Assembly: GCF_050624435.1 (NCBI RefSeq)
Contig: NC_134530.1
Span: 144,748,721 to 144,812,720 of the forward strand
Source of the DNA: Tenrec ecaudatus
Taxonomy: Eukaryota; Chordata; Mammalia; Afrosoricida; Tenrecidae
Direction of reading: 5' to 3'
Length of the DNA stretch: 64,000 nucleotides
Shown: positions 22,080-33,489 of the stretch, piece after piece
Layout: the number at the start of each line of letters is the position of its first letter
How positions within the stretch are numbered: position 1 is the stretch's first letter
Made by a program: the position numbers and the translations under genes
Notes under the pieces: model-generated
What the model was told of the DNA's origin: nothing
The model's database searches: none
What the model saw: the letters and a program-made list of their open reading frames with translations, nothing else

Positions 22080-23495
22080 TAGCACATATGCCTTCACCTT
22101 CTAACCCTTGTTACTCTACTCTGATACTAGTGTCCCTTCCACAGCACACTCTACTATATTCAGACGGGCTTGGTAATTCATTGCAATGGCCACACTCAGC
22201 TCAGAGAGTCTCAAGATTATGAGCTTTATTAAAGAAGTTAACAGGTTACAATACATATGACAAATGCTTAGGATACAGTTGTTCACCCAGGATAATTTCT
22301 TCTCTGCCATGCATATAGACAGAACTCTGGCCTCAGCCTCTTGGCTTGACCTCTGTCCTGTTCCTGTTATGTTACAAAGCTCCTTTGGACCTGCTTATAA
22401 ATGCCCAAAGGACAGATCATTCCACTATAATTAGTTATCTGTTCTCAGTTCCAGCTCTATGTCAGCAACCTCAGTTCCCCAAATTAAGTGCCCAAGGGGC
22501 ATCCTATTCCACAAGTCAGCCACCTGCCCATAAGCACTCAGCTTTACTTGCTCTGTGGGCTAGGAAGTCCACAGCTCTTTCTCATACTCTGGCTCCTGGT
22601 CCTCCTGCTCTTTGGCCACTCCTTGGTTGCTCCGTGGGTATCACAGCTGTCTGCTTTCTAGAAGAAAATTCAATGTGCAGGAATCGTGAGTGTAAAGAAT
22701 ATGCTTGCTGTGTTAGACTGGGTTGACTAGAGAAACAAATATGTGTGTAAGAGAGAGCTTTATATATGCAAGAGCAACTGAATATTGAAAAACATCCCAG
22801 CCCAGTCCAGATCAAGTTCATAAGTCCAATATTAGCCCATATGTGTGATACCAATCTGTAAGGTCCTCTTCAGACTCACACAACACACGCAATGACGCTG
22901 AGTGCAGGAAGATCACAGGCCAGTGGGTGGGAAGTCTTGTGAAACTAGTGGCGGTGTAAGCATCTCAGTGCTGGCAGGGGTCTGCACGTGGCTTCTCCAG
23001 CTCTCAGGGCTGCATCAGGGTTAGGTCCAGGTGGCTTCTGAGGGATGTCTTGCAGAGAGTGAGTTTTGTCAGTAGAGAGTCTCCAGTAGTGAGTTTTGTG
23101 AGTAGAGAGTGTTAACCACCTTCAAAAAGAAAATACAAGAATTTCCAGAATACTCAGGGGAAAGCCATGCCCATACAGAGGCCTCATTGGCTATACAATG
23201 ATTGACAGACTAGACTCCACCCCTTCACTCACAATCCTCTCAAATTGACAACAGATTACTCAACTACCACACTCCACTCTTTACTCTTTCTTGCTGATGA
23301 GATTCCTCTCTTTCTTCACCCTCCCCTTTTTGAGATGGCAATCACAATGAACTCAATCTCTCAGCTGATACACAATCCTGTTAGTATCTCTCCCCTTTTA
23401 CCCAGACCTGTCATGAAAGTGAAAGTGAAAGTCTTTTGGTGGGAATAACAAAAGCTAGGCTAAAAGAACCATATTAAATAATTATGCTGTTGTAC
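22080..23495 (-). repeat. LTR-like interspersed repeat, antisense, split by another LTR
   Basis: Shares ordered text with copies at 39345-40104 and 58190-58903. The shared phrases are a 'tttatt' (AATAAA on the minus strand) near the left part, 'actcagctttacttgctctg', 'actctggctcctggtc', 'aattcaatgtgcagg' and 'aaccatattaaataattatg'. The segment at 22709-23271 is a separate LTR inserted in it. The 126-codon + frame at 22346-22726 lies in this repeat and is not a gene. I do not know the family name. Confidence 0.6.
22709..23271 (+). mobile_element. Solo LTR, same family as 18426-18956
   Basis: Begins TGTGTTAGACTGGG and ends CAACTACCACA. The interior shares 'ccagcccagtccagatcaag', 'gcaatgacgc' and 'aggccagtgggtgggaagtc' with the first copy. 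A target duplication is not convincing (cttgc versus ctcca). Near 23055-23110 there is a small internal duplication of 'gtgagttttgt' and 'agtagagagt' text. Confidence 0.7.
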
Positions 23496-23499
23496 TTAG

Positions 23500-23955
23500 T
23501 TACTGCTATATATTAGATATATAAATAAAATTATTCAGCATCACAAACACACCTCATCTAAGTCTAATCTTTATTTCCTCTTTGTTTTAGGAGTCTCTTG
23601 AGGGTGAATTAAAATTGGTGTTGTTTTGTTTTTCTTGAAACCCTGTATAATTTAAGTATGTAGATCTGGGATAGTATTCATAGATGATGGACTTTTAGAA
23701 ATGTGTTACATTATGTAAAATTGTTTATGAAAAACAGTAAATTGAAGCATCATAAACTTATAATACAGTGAACATGTTAGTTATTGAAACCTTTAGCTTC
23801 ATATAGTCAAGGATTTGGGGCATTCTTAAACATAATATCTAGATTTAGAGGGAATACATTACCATTGAATAAGATCATAAACTTTTTTGTCACTTAGACC
23901 CAAAAAATCTGTCTGAATCAGAATTCAACCTGGATTGATCCAATTTAGACATCTG
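23500..23955. other. AT-rich unique sequence, no gene seen
   Basis: An acceptor-like tract at 23575-23590 (ctctttgttttag) is followed by ESLEGELKL in one frame, but no acceptable donor closes it. No repeat was recognised. Confidence 0.3.
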
Positions 23956-23959
23956 TTTA

Positions 23960-24157
23960 CCAACCAGCCACTGCCATTGAGTTAATTCCAATAAGGACCC
24001 TGTAAATAGATGGAACTACCCGTTTGGGTTTCTGAAGCTTTATATTTATGGGAGTAGAAAGCCTCATCTTTCTCCTGAGGTGTGGCTAGTGGTTTGGACT
24101 GCTTACCTAGCAGTTAGCAGTCCCCTGAATAGCCTACTACACTGCTGGGGCTTCTGG
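23960..24157 (-). repeat. AfroSINE, antisense
   Basis: From 'ccaaccagccactgccattg' to 'cactgctggggcttct'. Confidence 0.75.
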
Positions 24158-24394
24158 CAGTTAGCTTAGGTGGGAGGAAAGAAGCTGGTTGCCCTGGGTA
24201 GAGTGAGAAATTAACTTTCTTCTGTGCTGCTGAGAGGAGCAGGGGCATGAAAAAGAGTAGCTCTAGTACATCTTTGGGTTATCTTCTGTTTTGGCACAAC
24301 AAACAGAAGAATGGAAATTAGGCACTACATTGTGCATGAAGAATATTTTACTCATTACAACTATATATTTCTTTTACTAGTTACAACTGTATTT

Positions 24395-24525
24395 TCACTC
24401 AATCCCTATAGTACATCTGTGAGGTAAGTTGATAGTATTACCTTCCTTTTTATAGGGGAATTGGAGCTAGAGTAATGAGCTTTAATGAGTGCTCATGGTG
24501 TTAGTGACAGATCTAAGATTTACTA
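24395..24525 (+). repeat. MIR-like SINE
   Basis: 'gtacatctgtgaggtaagtt' then 'gatagtattaccttcctttt', 'gagctagagtaatgagc' and 'gtgacagatctaag' follow the MIR order. The GTAAGT here is part of the repeat, not a real donor. Confidence 0.6.
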
Positions 24526-24989
24526 TTATCTGTTTCTTGTTTTTGTGTATGAGAAGCATGGTATATTAGCCTGGTGGGGTTTTTTAAAGACAACTGAAGT
24601 TTGAACCCAGATTAATTTGACAACACAGCTCATGGGAAGTACTGAAGAATATAGAGATAAACAAAATATCACCCGTTCTCTGGATCATGCATGGAAAGAT
24701 ACACATAATGCTCTGGAGAGTTTGATGGAATTCCAAATGAGAGAGTGATTGGGGCGGTCTTTTGAGGTGGCCTCCCGGTGAGTCAGGTTGAAAGGCTAAG
24801 TGGGAGTGTGCCTGGTGGAAAAAGGCAAGCTGTTAGGACTGTCGCAGGTGGCAGAGCATACACTAAGCCTGCAGAAGAGGTGAGAGCTATGGTGTCTTGA
24901 ATGTAAGCCTGACCTCTGAGGATTATCTGTGTAGAGAGCAATGGAACACTAGAATAGTTTTTTTAATGCTAGGTCTTTTTTGTTTTTTC

Positions 24990-25665
24990 GTTTTTAAGTT
25001 TATTTTTGTTAAAAACATACACAGCACAATATACACCAATTTCTACACACACTTTGGTTACACTGATAACATTCTTCCAGTTGTGCTGCCATTTTCCCAG
25101 CTGATTCCTCCAAAATTAACATAAACTGCCTCTGGTTTCTTATCTAATCTTTGAATTTCCTGCTGTCACTTTGATCCCTTATAGATAATTCTTTAAAAGA
25201 GCACTGTCCTCTAGGCAGACATCCTTGACTCATTAAGCTAAACTATTAAAGAAGATTTCAGGGCATAATTCTGATTTAGGATGGAAAGATTATCTCAAGG
25301 CTCTACTTTAGGGGTTTATCCGACCTCTATCACTCTAGAAAGTCTAGATTCCATGAGAATTCACAGTTCTCTCCCCAGTCACCCTTTCCCCTTTATTATG
25401 ATTCATCTGTAGAATCTGTGAGCACAATATCTGGTAATGGTGGCTGGGCACCAGCCAGGTTTTGTTTGCTCTCTGGTGGCGAAGGAGGCATTGTTGATGT
25501 TTCTAACACTCTCAATTTCCTCTTTTTATTCCTGTTGTCTTCCTCTTCTGCTTCAGGGCAATAGGGACCAATTGGGCCTTGATGGTCCTTTGCGAGTTTG
25601 TGAGGCCCCAGGCCCCACACCACAAAGGAGAGGCCTCAGCACTTGGCTAATTAACTGGAATGTTT
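24990..25665 (-). repeat. Afrotherian L1 3' region, antisense
   Basis: 'aaaaacatacacagcacaat' and 'acaccaatttctacacacac' open the fragment. 'cagggcaatagggaccaatt' and 'gcgagtttgtgaggccccag' near 25555-25615 match L1 3' UTR text seen in afrotheres, read antisense. The overlapping frames at 25396-25670 are chance frames. Confidence 0.6.
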
Positions 25666-26019
25666 TATGATAACTCTACCTCCCCAAATCAAAAGAACAC
25701 AATTGTACATAAGAAACATCAGCAGCTGTTCTTTTTTGTTCTAGAAATGTTTTGTATAGAAATATCACACAACATTGAATACTAGCTTAAGGAGAATTCT
25801 GGAAGAGATTGAGGGAAGGTTGGTGTAACAGAGAACTTCATCTGCTTAATTCCTCCCCACTATTTGCCATTGAGTTTACTTAGGGCAATTTCATGTGTCC
25901 TAGACTAGAACTGTGTTCTACAGGGTTATCAATGAGTGGTTTTTAAAAATTTTATTTTTCAGAGGAATATCATTAGGCCTTTGTTCATGGGCACTTCTGA
26001 GTTTCCTCCATGTTGTGTG

Positions 26020-26283
26020 TTGTCACGTCAATTACAGCTCATAGCAACCCCATAGGAACTTTTCTGTAGATTTCCTAAATTGCTCTGGAAGTTCAAACCA
26101 GCTGCCCTGTGGGAGAAAAACCAAGCTCTGCTCTCCTGTAAAGGTCTACATTCAGCCTCTGAAACAATAGGGTCTCGGAGTCCCCTAGAGGACTGTTCTC
26201 TTTCTGGAGACAAATCTCCAGGGCTTTTCTCAAGTGGACTAGCTGGGAGGTGTAGGCCACCAACGGAGTGCCTAACCATTGGT
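26020..26283 (-). repeat. AfroSINE composite, antisense
   Basis: It begins 'ttgtcacgtcaattacagct' with 'catagcaaccccataggaac' and ends in 'gtgcctaaccattgg'. The middle duplicates the 'gaaa..caggg' portion, so this may be two SINE pieces joined. Confidence 0.6.
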
Positions 26284-26726
26284 TAACAATAAACTATTGT
26301 CCACAAGGTGCAATGTACCTTTCCTCTTGCACCCCACCCAAATAATGAAGGGATGTCTTCACATGTAATTGCAATCGTATTAACATCATTGCATACTAAT
26401 AAACATCTTTAAAGCATAAATTTAAATATCTCCCATTAATAAGCAGCCTATTGAACTTTTCATGTAAATTTTTAGTTCAAAAGAGACATTTGAATGTTTA
26501 GCTTGAATATTTTAAATAATTACATGTAGTAGAAAAGTAATGTTTGAGTAGGAAGTAATGCCATTTATTTGATCTTGAAAATAAGGGTTTTTTTCTTAGC
26601 AATTATAAGTTTTTATTACATAGCAATATGTTTATAATAACAAGTTTTCGGAACCGACGTAATAAAAATAAGGAAGCATTTAGTTTAATTTGTAAACAAA
26701 GATAAACATCTTTTTGGTGTATACGC

Positions 26727-26832
26727 GTCATCAGGAGCCACAGGTTGAGCTGCTTAACCCCAAGGTCAGTAATGCCAAACCACCAGCCACTCTTGGGGAG
26801 AGAGTTGGGCCTTTCTACGCCCTCTGACAGTT
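26727..26832 (+). repeat. AfroSINE 5' part
   Basis: 'gtcatcaggagccacaggtt' through 'accccaaggtcagtaatgcc' to 'gttgggcctttctacgccct'. The 3' half is missing. Confidence 0.65.
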
Positions 26833-27477
26833 TCATCTTCAACACTGTCTAGTTCCTTCTTGATGTGAGTTACCCACTAGTGAACTGCTGGTTTCTTGGT
26901 GGAATTTCCTCATGAACTTTGCAAGCATCAGTGATTTCACAGTTCTTCCACCTAAGTTTCAGCTTACATCTGATGTTCGGTCCTCCAATTTTAACAATTC
27001 AACTTGTTAATAAGGGCTCTTTTCAAATGGATGTTTTACCAATTTGTGCCTTTTTAGTGCCTCGATTTCATTCTTGTTCAGACATGAAGTTAGTATGATT
27101 TTATTTTGTGCTCCCCCAAAAGAAATCCATTCAGTTTGTTTTATAAAACAAATTTTCTTTGAAATTTCTTGTTTGTAATATATTTTCTTACCAGGACAGG
27201 AATCATTTGGCATGGTTTAGAACTGTTTCTATGTATTTCCATATAAAATTAGTTAAAATAATTTCATTTTATACCTTACTTTCTCCCATTCATAGTTGAC
27301 AATTGAGATATAAGTGGATTTTTATTACTCTCATACTAGTTAGGATTCAGTTACTATTCAGAAGGATACTAGTGTGAAACTGAGTATTTAGTTTTGGTTT
27401 AGGGTGCTATTTCTAACTATAGTTTTATTGCTTTTATGAGAGTTAGTAGTTCAAACCAAGATTAAATGGCTACTGTT

Positions 27478-27640
27478 GTCATTCACTGTGATCAGTAGGC
27501 TCCAACCTATGGCATTCCCATGCACAGCAGAATAAAATGTCACCTGGTTCAGCACCACCCATGACAAGCTATGAATCCGGCAGTGTTTTGTAGGCTGATT
27601 TTCAGAAGCAGATTAGCAGGTCTTTCTTCCAAGAGGCTCC
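27478..27640 (-). repeat. Extended AfroSINE variant, antisense
   Basis: 'ctgtgatcagtaggctccaa' leads to 'gtgttttgtaggctgatttt' and 'cagcaggtctttcttcc'-like text, matching the extended AfroSINE form seen at 5955-6265. Confidence 0.5.
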
Positions 27641-27644
27641 TTAA

Positions 27645-28395
27645 AACAAAAACCCACCCATTGAATTGATTTCTAACTCATAGCCACTCCGTATGTACGA
27701 GGAGGTACCCAAAAACACCCAGAAAATTTTCCTTTCAAAGCTATGTATTTAAATTTATATATATAAGACAACCTTATCACCTTCAAAATACTCTGCATTA
27801 CACTTAATACATTTGTCAAATCTGCACTTCCATTCTTGGAAACATTTTTAAACTCGTCTGTTTGGAAAGCTGACAGCACCTCCCGCGTTTTGTTCTTCAC
27901 GTATTCTACATTTTCAAACTGCTGTCCTTTCATGCCCCTCTTCATTCACTGAAACAAAAAGAAGTCACGCGGAACAAGGTCATGAGAATTAGGGGTGTGC
28001 GTAAGAGGGAATACTGGTTTTTCTGCCCAAAATTGACCCACTAAAATGGCTGTGTCAGTGAGCAGGTACATTTTCATGGTCGCCAAACCATTCCTGTCTG
28101 CCACAAAGCAGGCCTTTTTGTTGTACACTGTTAGGAAATCTTTTCAGAACCTCTAAATAGAAAGCTTGATTAACAGCCTGACGTGGAATGAACTCTAAAT
28201 GCACTATCCCCTTCACATAAACAAAAACAAATGACCACCAGGAGTTTTTGGTATTCCCTTGTAGAGTTTCCAAGGCCTGATACATCTTCACAGGAGGAAA
28301 CCTCTTTAATTTTCTCCTCGGAGCAGCTCGTGGGTTTGAACCACTGTTAGGATGAGCAGCCCAGCGCTTATTTGACAGTAGTACCAGGGCTACTC
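27645..28395 (-). repeat. AfroSINE split by a mariner insertion
   Basis: The left piece, 27645-27697, reads 'ccattgaattgatttctaac' and 'tcatagccactccgta'. After the mariner, the right piece, about 28230-28395, resumes with 'tagagtttccaaggcctgat' and ends 'gtagtaccagggctact'. Order and strand agree with one antisense SINE interrupted at a TA. Confidence 0.7.
27698..28225 (-). mobile_element. Truncated mariner-family transposon, second copy
   Basis: TA at 27696-27697 precedes CGAGGAGGTACCCAAAAACA, the same terminal repeat as the copy at 14015. The minus-strand text carries the 3' half of the transposase. A frame from 28128 down to 27946 includes DTAILVGQFWAEK and ends LVPRDFFLFQ, where the third catalytic Asp is kept (27966-27964). 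The frame at 27945-27673 covers the C-terminus, beginning MKRGMKGQQFENV. The element stops near 28225 without a second terminal repeat. Confidence 0.8.
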
Positions 28396-28399
28396 ACAG

Positions 28400-28532
28400 C
28401 CTCTGCTTGAAGATTGTAACTGTCAACGGAGGTAGAAAGCCTCATCTTTCTCCTTCACTGGCTGGTGGCTTTGAACTGACCTTGTGGTTACCAGCCTAAC
28501 TCGTAACCTACGATGCTACCAGGACTCCTTGG
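28400..28532 (-). repeat. AfroSINE 5' half, antisense
   Basis: 'gtagaaagcctcatctttct' to 'gatgctaccaggactcctt'. Confidence 0.7.
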
Positions 28533-28539
28533 TAAGTTA

Positions 28540-30420
28540 CAATTTGGATTTCATTTGTATTGAAACCTGTTCTTTTTATAAAATGAGCTAATCTTCCACC
28601 ATCACCGAAAGAAGAGTGTATATACCTACTCCTTACTCAGGGACTCTCATTCAGCATTTCATATTTACGACAATCATAAAAATCAGAGTTTTTGCCTATT
28701 AACAAGGCAGCGAGTATGGCATAAGACTAGTATCCACTCCCTCCTGCTGACACACATCCAGCAGCCTGTGGGAGCTGGCAGTCTGTGCCACAGCCTCCTG
28801 GTGGACATGTGACAACCTGAAGCCAGAGGGCACCTGTTCTGAGTACCCAGCTATTAAGCTTCCTTGAAGCCCCTGCAGCTCAGAATTACTGCGGGATAGA
28901 AGGGGAGGAAAGAAAGGCATTGGAGAGGGTGTTTGGTAGAATGCTTGTGAGTTAAACGACATCCCCCCCCCCCCCCACAGTGAGCCTGAAAGCCTTTGGA
29001 GGCTGTCAAGAGCCAGCTGCTACATGGCCAGGCTCCCCTCACCCTCAGCAGCCCCATGCCTTCATGACTCACTGACCCTGGCAGTGTGCAGAGCAAGCTC
29101 TCTGGAATTGTGATTACGGGGCTTGCAGGGGTTATAATGGAGCCCTGGAGCCAATGCCATAAGACCCAGCACAGTGGGAAGTGAAATGATTAAGGTGTGG
29201 GCCCTCCAGGCACCCAGCCCAACTTCATCTCCAAACCACTCCACCAAGAAATTATCCAGAACTGGACAGTGGTGAGCACATCAATAACACTTAGGTGATC
29301 TTTCTATGATCATATTTCATAAACTAAAATTTCAGACAAATGGTCTGAAAGAAAAACAAAAAAAATCCTCATTTCCCCATAACACCGATTTTTATATAAC
29401 CACCTGGTATTTTTAAAGAATTTATTGTTGGTAGTTCAAAAACTACAGTAGTTCAGCCATTTTAAATGGAAGCATATATGCAAATTAAAGTCAAAAGACT
29501 ACTTTCTTTCTGATCTTAGTAAGGGAATGTCCAGACAGGACATGTACTAAATCGAGTACCAGCCACAGTCTGGTAGAGGGTGCTGGCATCTAAGAGCTCA
29601 GCTTATGCTGAGTTACTTTAATGTAGCCAACCCTGACAGGTACACTGGCAACTGACGGGAGCTTCATTTCTTCTTCACTGTCTCCAGATTCCCCTGGCAT
29701 GCAGACCCATGGACGTCCTTTAAGCATACTGGATCCTGGCTGGCACCTGTTTATTGATTCTAATGCACACTGCAGTTGAGTGTCCAGATTGTGATAGCTA
29801 TGGCTGTCACCACCATTCTTCTGTCACTTTGTTGTATGCGGTGGCGTCCGTGTTGTTATAGTTCTGAACGATTTACCACCAGTATCTCATGCGTCACACA
29901 CGATGAACAAGTGTAAGTTTCAGAAAAAAAGGCCTAGTGACCTGCTTCTGACAATGAGCCAGTGATAGCTTTGTAAATCCTAACTGAGTAGTCTGACAGT
30001 GCCGGGGTCTGCGCTCCCTACATTGGTAGGCACCCTAAGACTATAGCAGTGGACAGAGAGACAGATAATCACAACGATGGCACAAGACTGCAGCATTTTG
30101 TTCTGCTCTGTCGGGTTGTCCACAGTGATTAAAAACAGTGGATGCTACTCTTGTTTGGGGCAAGAAGTGTCTAATTGAGGGTTAACCTAAAAGCATTAAG
30201 ATTGGGCTCAGTGTACTTTTTGCAACTGATTTTCTGAGAACCAACAAAAGATTTTGAGAATCTTTCAAATAGTTTTAAATAGGTTTCTAAATTCATCTTT
30301 AAATGCTAGCCCCTTTAAGCCAACAATTTTGTTAAGTCACACCTTTACAAATTTAACATCCCATCTAAAGTATACTCAATTGGATTGAGGTGATCTATGA
30401 CTCTTTCTGCTAGGATTACT
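28540..30420. other. Largely unique sequence, no gene recognised
   Basis: Contains a C13 run at about 28964-28976. The three overlapping minus frames between 28699 and 29247 have no splice support. No LINE or SINE copy is recognised. Confidence 0.35.
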
Positions 30421-30427
30421 ATATAAG

Positions 30428-30433
30428 TTTATT
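30428..30433 (-). terminator. Poly(A) signal for the minus-strand exon
   Basis: TTTATT on the + strand is AATAAA on the minus strand, about 46 bases after the stop codon of the frame ending at 30479. The short distance is unusual but workable, and it supports the terminal-exon call. Confidence 0.4.
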
Positions 30434-30478
30434 GTCCGTCTTATTAAACTTGGAAGATAGCTCGACGGCCCTCAAATC

Positions 30479-30718
30479 TTAAGTTTCTTGATACAGGTTC
30501 AGATACTCAGGCCTTTTAAAGTGATAGCTGGTGTTGATGGAGAACTTGAGTCTCGTGCGGCTCACAGGGGTGCGAAGACGTTGCTCGCTCTTGCTCCTGG
30601 GCAGCTGGCACCCAGCAGCAGTATTACGTTGTCTTTTCTCTGCTTGTGCTGTGCATATATCATCTATCTGCTGTGATGGGGAAATCTTCCTATTAAATAA
30701 TTGTTCAACAGATTTAAG
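30479..30718 (-). CDS. Possible terminal coding exon of an unidentified gene
   Basis: On the minus strand a T-rich stretch ends in CCCTGAAG, giving a weak acceptor at 30720-30719. The exon then reads LKSVEQLFNRKISPSQQIDD, continues with a basic, polar segment (EKRQ, PRSKSEQRLRTP) and ends PEYLNLYQET before TAA. The frame is closed just upstream by TAG, so if it is coding it must start by splicing near this point or at the later acceptor before GAAGATT. AATAAA follows 46 bases after the stop. Composition is rich in Ser, Arg, Lys and Gln, typical of a disordered C-terminus. No domain is recognised. It could pair with the phase-0 donor exon at 35860-35921. A chance frame cannot be excluded. Confidence 0.4.
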   Translation of the reverse strand, partial: LKSVEQLFNRKISPSQQIDDICTAQAEKRQRNTAAGCQLPRSKSEQRLRTPVSRTRLKFSINTSYHFKRPEYLNLYQET

Positions 30719-31325
30719 CTTCAGGGCCGTTTGATAAAAAACGTGCAGCAGCATCTACTGGAAGTGCTGTTTATATTGGCTCTGCTGAAAGCTCTATTTA
30801 AAGGATTGTGGTCTCTAAGGATTTTGAAGCTTTGTTCCTGGGTGCGGTGTGTTAGTGAGAAAAAGACCATTCCCCACGCCCTCTTTTTAAAAACTCTAAT
30901 AGGGGACTGCTTGGAATTTATTTAGAAGCTTTTGTAGGTAAATATAATATTTTTAAGTATAATTTTTATAGATACATATACTTCAAGTAAGATTCTGTGA
31001 AGCGTTGTCATTTGTAAACAAAATAATCACTGGGTAAGTTTTAAATGATTTCCTTTTGCCTCTATTATACATCTTCACAGTATCTAAATTATCTGATAGA
31101 GTCCAAGAACTTTTCTCTGCCCTGTCATTTGCCCCCTGTTCATGTTCAGCCTCAAAAATAGACTTAGAGATCAAAAGGTTGAGTCGTTTTGTTTTACAAG
31201 TAAAATTTCAGGCTGTAGAGAAATTCTTAACTGATTGACTAAGATGAAGGATAAAACACAGAGGGCATGGTTGGTGAAAGGTCGAATGAGGGTCAGGTAG
31301 AAATTTTGCTTAATATGGTAGAACT

Positions 31326-31522
31326 CAAAGGTGGCGTAATGGTTGTGTAATGGGCTGCTAACCTGATGGTCAGCAGTTCAAAAACAAGCTGCTTTAAGGG
31401 AGAAAAATCAGGCTTTCTATTCGAGTAAAGAGTTAAGATCTCAGAAAGTTGCGGGGGACAATTCTGCCCTGTCCTGTAGGTATGGTTGCAGGAGTCGGAA
31501 TTGACTGAATGGCAGTCAATGT
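31326..31522 (+). repeat. AfroSINE, near full length
   Basis: 'aaaggtggcgtaatggttgt' through 'gatggtcagcagttcaaaaa' to 'gactgaatggcagtcaatg'. Confidence 0.8.
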
Positions 31523-32056
31523 ATCTATGTAAATGAGGGTGGACTAGAGATAGGGAATAGCCTATAGTTTCATGAGGCGATGACTTACCTGGTTAATGGG
31601 GACAGAGCCAAGTTTAGGTGGATGAAAAAAAAAAAAGAATTTCCATTTGTAACCATTCTCTTTTCCCATAAGAAACAGATAAGAATTAGTGTAAAATGAC
31701 AGTTTTACCCCATGGTATTTTTGATGAAGATGTGAGATCGGCATATAGTTTGCAAATGAAAGGTAGACTTATGTACGTAGAGACTGGTTACCTAACTTAT
31801 TCTTGACTTGGGGAAGTTTATAGTTTGGAATTAGAGACCGATTTCTTTGAGTTTGCTGAGGGGGGAATCTTTTTGTTTTCACATATCTGTTTGATTTAGT
31901 TAAGCTTCAAAGTATTTTAAGGTTATTTGAATTGTCCCGTAGCACCGAGTTGTCTTCATTTAAAAGTAAGAAAATAGTTTCAAAAGCCCTAATTGAACTT
32001 GCATTTAGTAAAGTAGAAGAATGCTTTCTAATAGCTCCATTTTTGAAGTTGAATAC

Positions 32057-32205
32057 CAGTGTTTCCCAAAGTGGATATATCCCCAGTGGGGGTAAGAGTG
32101 GGAGGGCGCTGGAATTATCCAGGGGGGCTGCAAAGGCAGATAGATTTCTACACTTTATCCTGGAGTTTGAGTTATAATAGTACAAAAGTATTATTTGCCA
32201 GAGAA
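32057..32205 (+). mobile_element. hAT-family DNA transposon fragment
   Basis: Begins CAGTGTTTCCCAAAGTGG, typical of hAT (Charlie-group) ends, then has 'gcgctggaattatccagggg' and 'ggctgcaaaggcagat'. The same words in the same order occur at 60115-60200. The far end is not identified, so the right limit is approximate. The 163-codon minus frame over 31907-32398 crosses this element and shows no transposase motif. Confidence 0.55.
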
Positions 32206-32547
32206 GTGCCAAATAATTTTTTTCTCTGAACAAGCGACAGTAGACCAAATGCGTTTGGGAGCCTGCGCTCTCGATTGTTACTGTGACCATCGCGGCCTGG
32301 CCGTGTGTGGCAGTGCGGCCTGTGAGTGCGTTGCCATGCATGACCCGGTGAACCATTGGAGAACATACGAAAATAGCTTCGGTCTTCTGTGCACCCACAT
32401 AGCACCTAGCAGAATATTTTGTTAGTAAAGTTCTTGATGTTTACTGATTCCTGAGCTCTAACCAAATATTTATGGCATTTAAGATTGTTTTTAGATAAGA
32501 CTGATTTAAACATGAATATGGATTGTTTTGTGTGTATGTTTACATGT

Positions 32548-33125
32548 ATTTATTTAAATCATTTTATTGGGGGCTCATACAATTCTTATCACGATCCATG
32601 CATCCATCCGTTGTGTCAAGCACATATGTACATTTGTTGCCATCATCATTCTCAAAACATTTGCCTTCTACTTGAGCCCTTAATGTCGGTTGCTCATTTT
32701 CCCCCTCCCTCCCACCTCATGAACCCTTCATCATTCACAAATTATTATTATTTTGTCATATGTTACACTGTCCGATGCCTCCCCCCCCCCTCTTCTCAGC
32801 TGTCCACCCCACAGGGAGGAGGCTATACGTAGATTCTTGTAATCAGTTCTCCCTTTCTACCCCACATTCCCTCCACCCTCCAGGCATCGCCACTCTCACC
32901 ACTGGTCCTGAAGGTGTCATCTGTCCTGGACTCCCTGTGTTTCCAGTTACTATCTGTGCCTATGTCCATCTCTGGTCTAGCCAGATTTGTAAGGTAGAAT
33001 TGGGCTCATGATAGTGCGGAGTAGGAAGCATTTAGGAACTAGAGGAAAGTTATATGTTTGATCATTGCTACCCTGCACCCTTACTGGCTCATCTCCTCCC
33101 CACAACCCTTCAGTAAGGGGGTACA
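32548..33125 (-). repeat. Young L1-like 3' UTR, antisense
   Basis: Starts after T-rich text with 'aatcattttattgggggctc' and runs through 'tgttgccatcatcattctca', 'cccacagggaggaggctata' and 'ggaactagaggaaagttata'. This is the standard order of the family in this window, read antisense. It is 5'-truncated. Confidence 0.85.
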
Positions 33126-33342
33126 TGTATTTATAATGTACACATTCATCAGTTGGGAATTGGAGTTCTAGATCAGAGAAGGGAGCCACATTCAGTTTTA
33201 TAGGAGCGAATATAGGCCCTTGGTGTTATTTGAGCTCACATATTAGGCCTTGGATTCAGTATTATGAATTTCACACAAGCAGTTATTTTCTGACGTGAGT
33301 GGTGGAGAATGTGATAATACACTAGCTATTTTGTCTGAAACC

Positions 33343-33478
33343 CAAATCAAACCACTGCCGTCGAGTCAATGCAGACTCATTGGTTTCTGAGGCTCGTCAT
33401 TCCCCGATGGCGTGGCTGGTAGTTTAGAACTATGGACCTTGGGACTACCAGTCTAATGTGTAATCAAAACACTATCTA
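33343..33478 (-). repeat. AfroSINE, antisense
   Basis: 'aaaccactgccgtcgagtca' to 'tctaatgtgtaatcaaaaca'. The middle is short. Confidence 0.65.
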
Positions 33479-33489
33479 AAATTCCCATT

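Noticed and set aside
24400..24435. GTAAGT donor-like site
   Set aside because: It is part of the MIR core text and no open exon precedes it.
31562..31640. Minus-strand AACCAG|GTAAGT
   Set aside because: The acceptor-like tract and the donor meet at the same AG, so no exon can exist between them.
31907..32398. 163-codon minus-strand open frame over a hAT fragment
   Set aside because: No hAT transposase motif; the frame begins outside the element and crosses its end, so chance is the better explanation.
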